DNA of 64,000 nt, taken from NCBI RefSeq assembly GCF_026745355.1, contig NC_079205.1, positions 2,966,913 to 3,030,912 on the forward strand, given 5' to 3'. The notes below the pieces were generated by a model, which was given only the letters and a program-made list of their open reading frames with translations, was not told where the DNA came from and did not search any database. Position 1 is the first letter of the stretch. Each line of letters begins with the position of its first letter. Positions 60,915-64,000 of the stretch are shown one piece after another. This DNA is from Beta vulgaris subsp. vulgaris. Lineage: Eukaryota; Streptophyta; Magnoliopsida; Caryophyllales; Amaranthaceae. The translations under genes were made by a program, and so were the position numbers.

Positions 60915-62037
60915 AGCTTTACTTGAATTAGTCATGCCATTATGCCAACGGTGTAACTCGTAAGGCGTGGTGGAAACTAGTTGTACCTCAGTCCTAGTAT
61001 TTGCGAGTTAGATACTTTGTATCTTGGCGTTCTAGATATAGTATTTGCGAGTCAAATACTTAAGATTAGACGGAAAAAATATAAGAGACGATCTCAACTT
61101 TCAAATACCCTAATCATTTGACAAGATTCACATCCCAACTCTTTATAGTGTAAAGTAAAAAACTTGTCAAGTGAACCAAACTTTGCCAATTGTATCTGTA
61201 TTATATAATTAGTTAGGTAAGAATGGATAGTAAAGTACCTAGATATGTTTCTTATATGATACCCGCTAGCCACTCAACCCATCATCACATATATATCCAC
61301 TTACGAATTAATATCTAAAACATCAATCTGAGTCCAATAACATAATATGTTGTTTACCCAACAAAAATAATTTGAACCCACCCTTTGAAATTCGTATACA
61401 ATCTAATTTTGTATTATAATACTTGATGACTTCATATATAATCTTATTTGTGGCGAACATATCATCTTAATTTATACACTAAGATGTTTTTTATATTTCA
61501 TACATACTTACATTTAGTTTAGTTGACAATGAAAAACATGAAAAGTGAAACTTCATGTACCATAGATATATAAAATTGTTGTTTGGTTGACATTAATTTT
61601 TTTTTTCTAGTATCAACTATTTTAGTTACACTAACGATTAAGAAAACAATCAAATTTTCTGATTGTCGGGCCCATTCAATGCCTTCTCACCTTTTCTCCC
61701 AATTATTTTCCTTCCCATTATCTCGATTCTTCCATATAAACTCCCATCTACGTAGATTGTCTTTAATATTTGGTTCTTACATCAATTTCGGTATTAGAGT
61801 TTAAAAATGTTGGGATGAAAATCAATAACAAGATTAGGGATTAAATTTGTGCATATTTTCTTTTTAGTTACTCTTTTTTCACCATTCATTAATAGGGTTT
61901 GAATTCTGGTGGTAAATCATACATTCAAAGACTAGGACTTTTAATTTGCATTTATTTCAATAACATTTGTTACTTTCAGTATTAGAGTTTTAAATTGGGG
62001 GAAAAATGTTGGAAAAAAAATTGGTAGTTAGATTTAT
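60915..62037. other. AT-rich intergenic DNA
   Basis: No gene is recognised; short ORFs have no domain-like content. Confidence 0.4.
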
Positions 62038-62038
62038 A

Positions 62039-62663
62039 CTCTCTCCGTTTCCAAAAGTTATTCCTATTTTGACTAATTTTCTCTTACAAAAAGATTTCAA
62101 GTAGGATTAGCAAAAGAAAACAGAAAGAGTATATAATTTATTAAGTAATTATATGTTTTTTCATGGAGAAAACTAGTTATTGGGCTCGGGTGATTTCTCT
62201 AAAAATTTAATAAGTTAAAAAGATACTTTATTTTGTTGTTCCTGTATTCTACATTGAGAAATTTCAATATGTTGTTCCTATATATTTTGAATCTTTCCAC
62301 AAATAATATAATTTATAAATTAAATTCTCCATTAGTTTTATGTTGCAATACATGTGTTCACACTATTTAATAGTTACTTTTTACCTTTTAACCCCTCAAT
62401 TTTTTGCGTGATTGGTTGTCTAACATAGAGTAACTCAAAGAACAATAAATATTTTCACACTAGTTTGTAGTTACTTTAATTTTTTACCCGTCAAACTTGT
62501 TTGTATCACTGGTTGTCTAGCATAAAATAACTCAAAAGGGCATAATTTTTATTTTTAGTTAATTTTATATTATTTAATATAGCAGAATCTTACCCTTTTG
62601 TTGAGTTGTATTGGTTTCTTCCTCAATTTCAAATAGGAACAACAAAAGAAAACGAAAGGAGCA
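62039..62663. mobile_element. Worn Stowaway-like element
   Basis: The left end ctctctccgtttccaaaagt and the right end gaaaacgaaaggagcata are imperfect inverted repeats with TA nearby; both have ttcctattt-type words 25 bp inside. The length of about 625 bp suggests an internal insertion or two joined elements (another internal right-end-like word, aacagaaagagtata, lies near 62118). Confidence 0.45.
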
Positions 62664-62886
62664 TATTTTTTTTGATCCATATGAGCCAAGAAGGCAGTAC
62701 AAAGTACAAAGAATGGGAGGGGGGTTTCGAACCTGTGACCTATCATTCACAACACTTCAATCTCAACCAATAGCCCAAGACATCATTGGTAAACAAAGGG
62801 AGTATATAATATGAGGTTGACATTTTGTTATAATTCATAGTCTAATGATAAATTCATGACATATAAAGTAAAGAGGTCATACCAAG

Positions 62887-63053
62887 TAAGTGTTAGCTCA
62901 GTGGTGATGGGGACTGGTTTTGGTAGGACGGACCCGTGTTCGAATCCCCACAACAAATCCCTTGGGAGAGGAATGAAACATAACCACCCCGAACTTGGCC
63001 TCGATCCGAATGTAGCTCGAAGGGTAAACCAGGTGCAAACACCCAAAAAAGAA
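62887..63053 (+). mobile_element. tRNA-derived SINE, about 167 bp
   Basis: The head has box A-like ttagctcagtgg (62893) and box B gtgttcgaatcccc (62936-62949). The tail is cacccaaaaaagaa. It is flanked by a 22-23-bp duplication (62865-62886 and 63054-63076; starts aaagtaaagaggtcata) with a single-base difference. A tRNA-like promoter, short body, A-rich tail and long duplication together define a SINE that LINE machinery has moved. Confidence 0.93.
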
Positions 63054-63120
63054 AAAGTAAAGAGGTCATAACCAAGCTTAACTTGACTGGTTCGAATTCC
63101 ACCAAGTGAGGGGAACTTGG

Positions 63121-63282
63121 AGGAGAATTCCCCTTACAACTCCCCCTCCTTCCAAGTGCTTAGGCCGTGTACGAGGACAGTCCAAAGATTACTCATCTTA
63201 CTAAGGAGAATTCCCCTTACAACTCCCCCTCCTTCCAAGTGCTTAGGCCGTGTACGAGGACAGTCCAAAGATTACTCTTACT
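63121..63282 (+). repeat. Tandem duplication of an 83-bp unit
   Basis: Unit 1 is 63121-63203 and unit 2 is 63204 to about 63282. They are nearly identical (aggagaattccccttacaac, then taggccgtgtacgaggacag). Not coding. Confidence 0.85.
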
Positions 63283-64000
63283 AACTACAAAAAATAAAAA
63301 AATAATAAGAGATCATAAATACAAGACCTCTTATATAAATTTTTTGATAATTTTGTTGTAGTTTCCTTAGGGAAAAAAAACCCCAAAAAGATCAATTAAA
63401 ACCAAAGCAATCAGACAAGGCCGACTTATAAATATGCTATAAGCCAGATCTTAAGATTATATAAGCTCATAAAATTTCCAAGATCTCCATTTAACTTTGC
63501 TAAAAACATTAAAAAAATACTAAGCACTAAGGAAGCTTCCGTTGTACGTAGGGTTTGGCGTCTTCCTGCGGCGTTGCTATCGACTTTACTGTCACTCTTC
63601 CCCTGTAATTTCGTGAGGCCTTTAAATCTACTTTTATTTATACGTACGTTTTTTTTTTCTTTTGCAATTTTCAGCACCAAAAAGTTGCTTGGAATAACTG
63701 AATTAAGAGAATTTAATTGTATTTTTCTTCATTATTGGTTCATGTCATAGATTTTAATCTGTTTGAATAGTTGGTTCAATGATGTTTGATTGATCAGAAA
63801 TTCGTCGTTGGCTGCTTTACAAGTGTCTTGGTTTTATTATTATCGAGAAAGTACTACGGTGGTTTCTTTTTAATAGTTACACTTTTTTTTTTTAATCGAG
63901 CGGTTGTTTTATATTTTTCTATCTCGGTTTTATGTGCTGAATTTTATGTTGTTAAATAATATTAAGGTGTGTTTATTCCTCATACTCAAATTCAAATCTA
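63283..64000. other. Right edge, unassigned
   Basis: No gene is supported. A GC-richer patch at about 63535-63630 (ggcgtcttcctgcggcgttg) could be the leader of a gene starting to the right, but it has no convincing coding frame. Confidence 0.3.

Noticed and set aside
62887..62955. A genuine tRNA gene
   Set aside because: The A and B boxes are good but the sequence does not fold into a clean cloverleaf by eye, and it is flanked by a long target duplication, so it is a SINE head.

Overview
The window is nuclear DNA of a flowering plant, most likely a eudicot. It has intron-rich genes with GT-AG junctions for three plant housekeeping enzymes, a stigma-type secreted protein, a plant-specific DUF241 family, and dense plant-type transposons (L1 LINEs with an RNase H domain, a Ty3 chromovirus, Stowaway, CACTA and Harbinger-like MITEs, tRNA-derived SINEs). 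I cannot fix the species; Caryophyllales is only an impression.

Region by region. 0.6-2.6 kb: tandem scraps of LINE 3' ends, one copy split by a Stowaway MITE. 2.8-4.0 kb: a non-autonomous CACTA element. 5.1-15.9 kb: a DUF241 cluster with one intact gene on each strand (5102-5881 minus, 13446-14291 plus), two damaged copies, one relic, and a promoter block repeated six times. 16.4-23.2 kb: an almost complete LINE with an 18-bp target duplication, set in a CACTATA-rich array. 23.4-25.4 kb: a Copia gag scrap, G-rich low-complexity DNA and a short retro-insert. 25.5-30.8 kb: the 11-exon MOCS3/CNX5 gene, convergent with the 5-exon chloroplast aspartate carbamoyltransferase gene (31.6-33.8 kb). 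36.2-36.8 kb: a STIG1-like gene. 37.9-49.3 kb: a three-layer transposon nest, in which a long-inverted-repeat element is interrupted by a 10.2-kb Ty3 element with 2.45-kb LTRs and, in its right arm, by a truncated LINE. 49.6-51.6 kb: MITEs. 51.7-55.4 kb: a 7-exon GDP-L-galactose phosphorylase (VTC2-type) gene with a conserved upstream ORF that appears to start at ACG. 55.4-64 kb: mostly repeats, including two retro-inserts with clear target duplications and a SINE.

The host genes do not form a pathway. MOCS3 serves molybdopterin synthesis and tRNA thiolation, PYRB starts pyrimidine synthesis in plastids, and GGP controls ascorbate synthesis. Exon lengths summed by hand give whole-codon coding sequences of 464 aa (MOCS3), 405 aa (PYRB) and 447 aa (GGP), so all three look intact. 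The strongest regulatory observation is the GGP upstream ORF. The strongest structural ones are the nested transposons, whose paralogous arms act as natural empty sites, and the shared promoter block of the DUF241 cluster.
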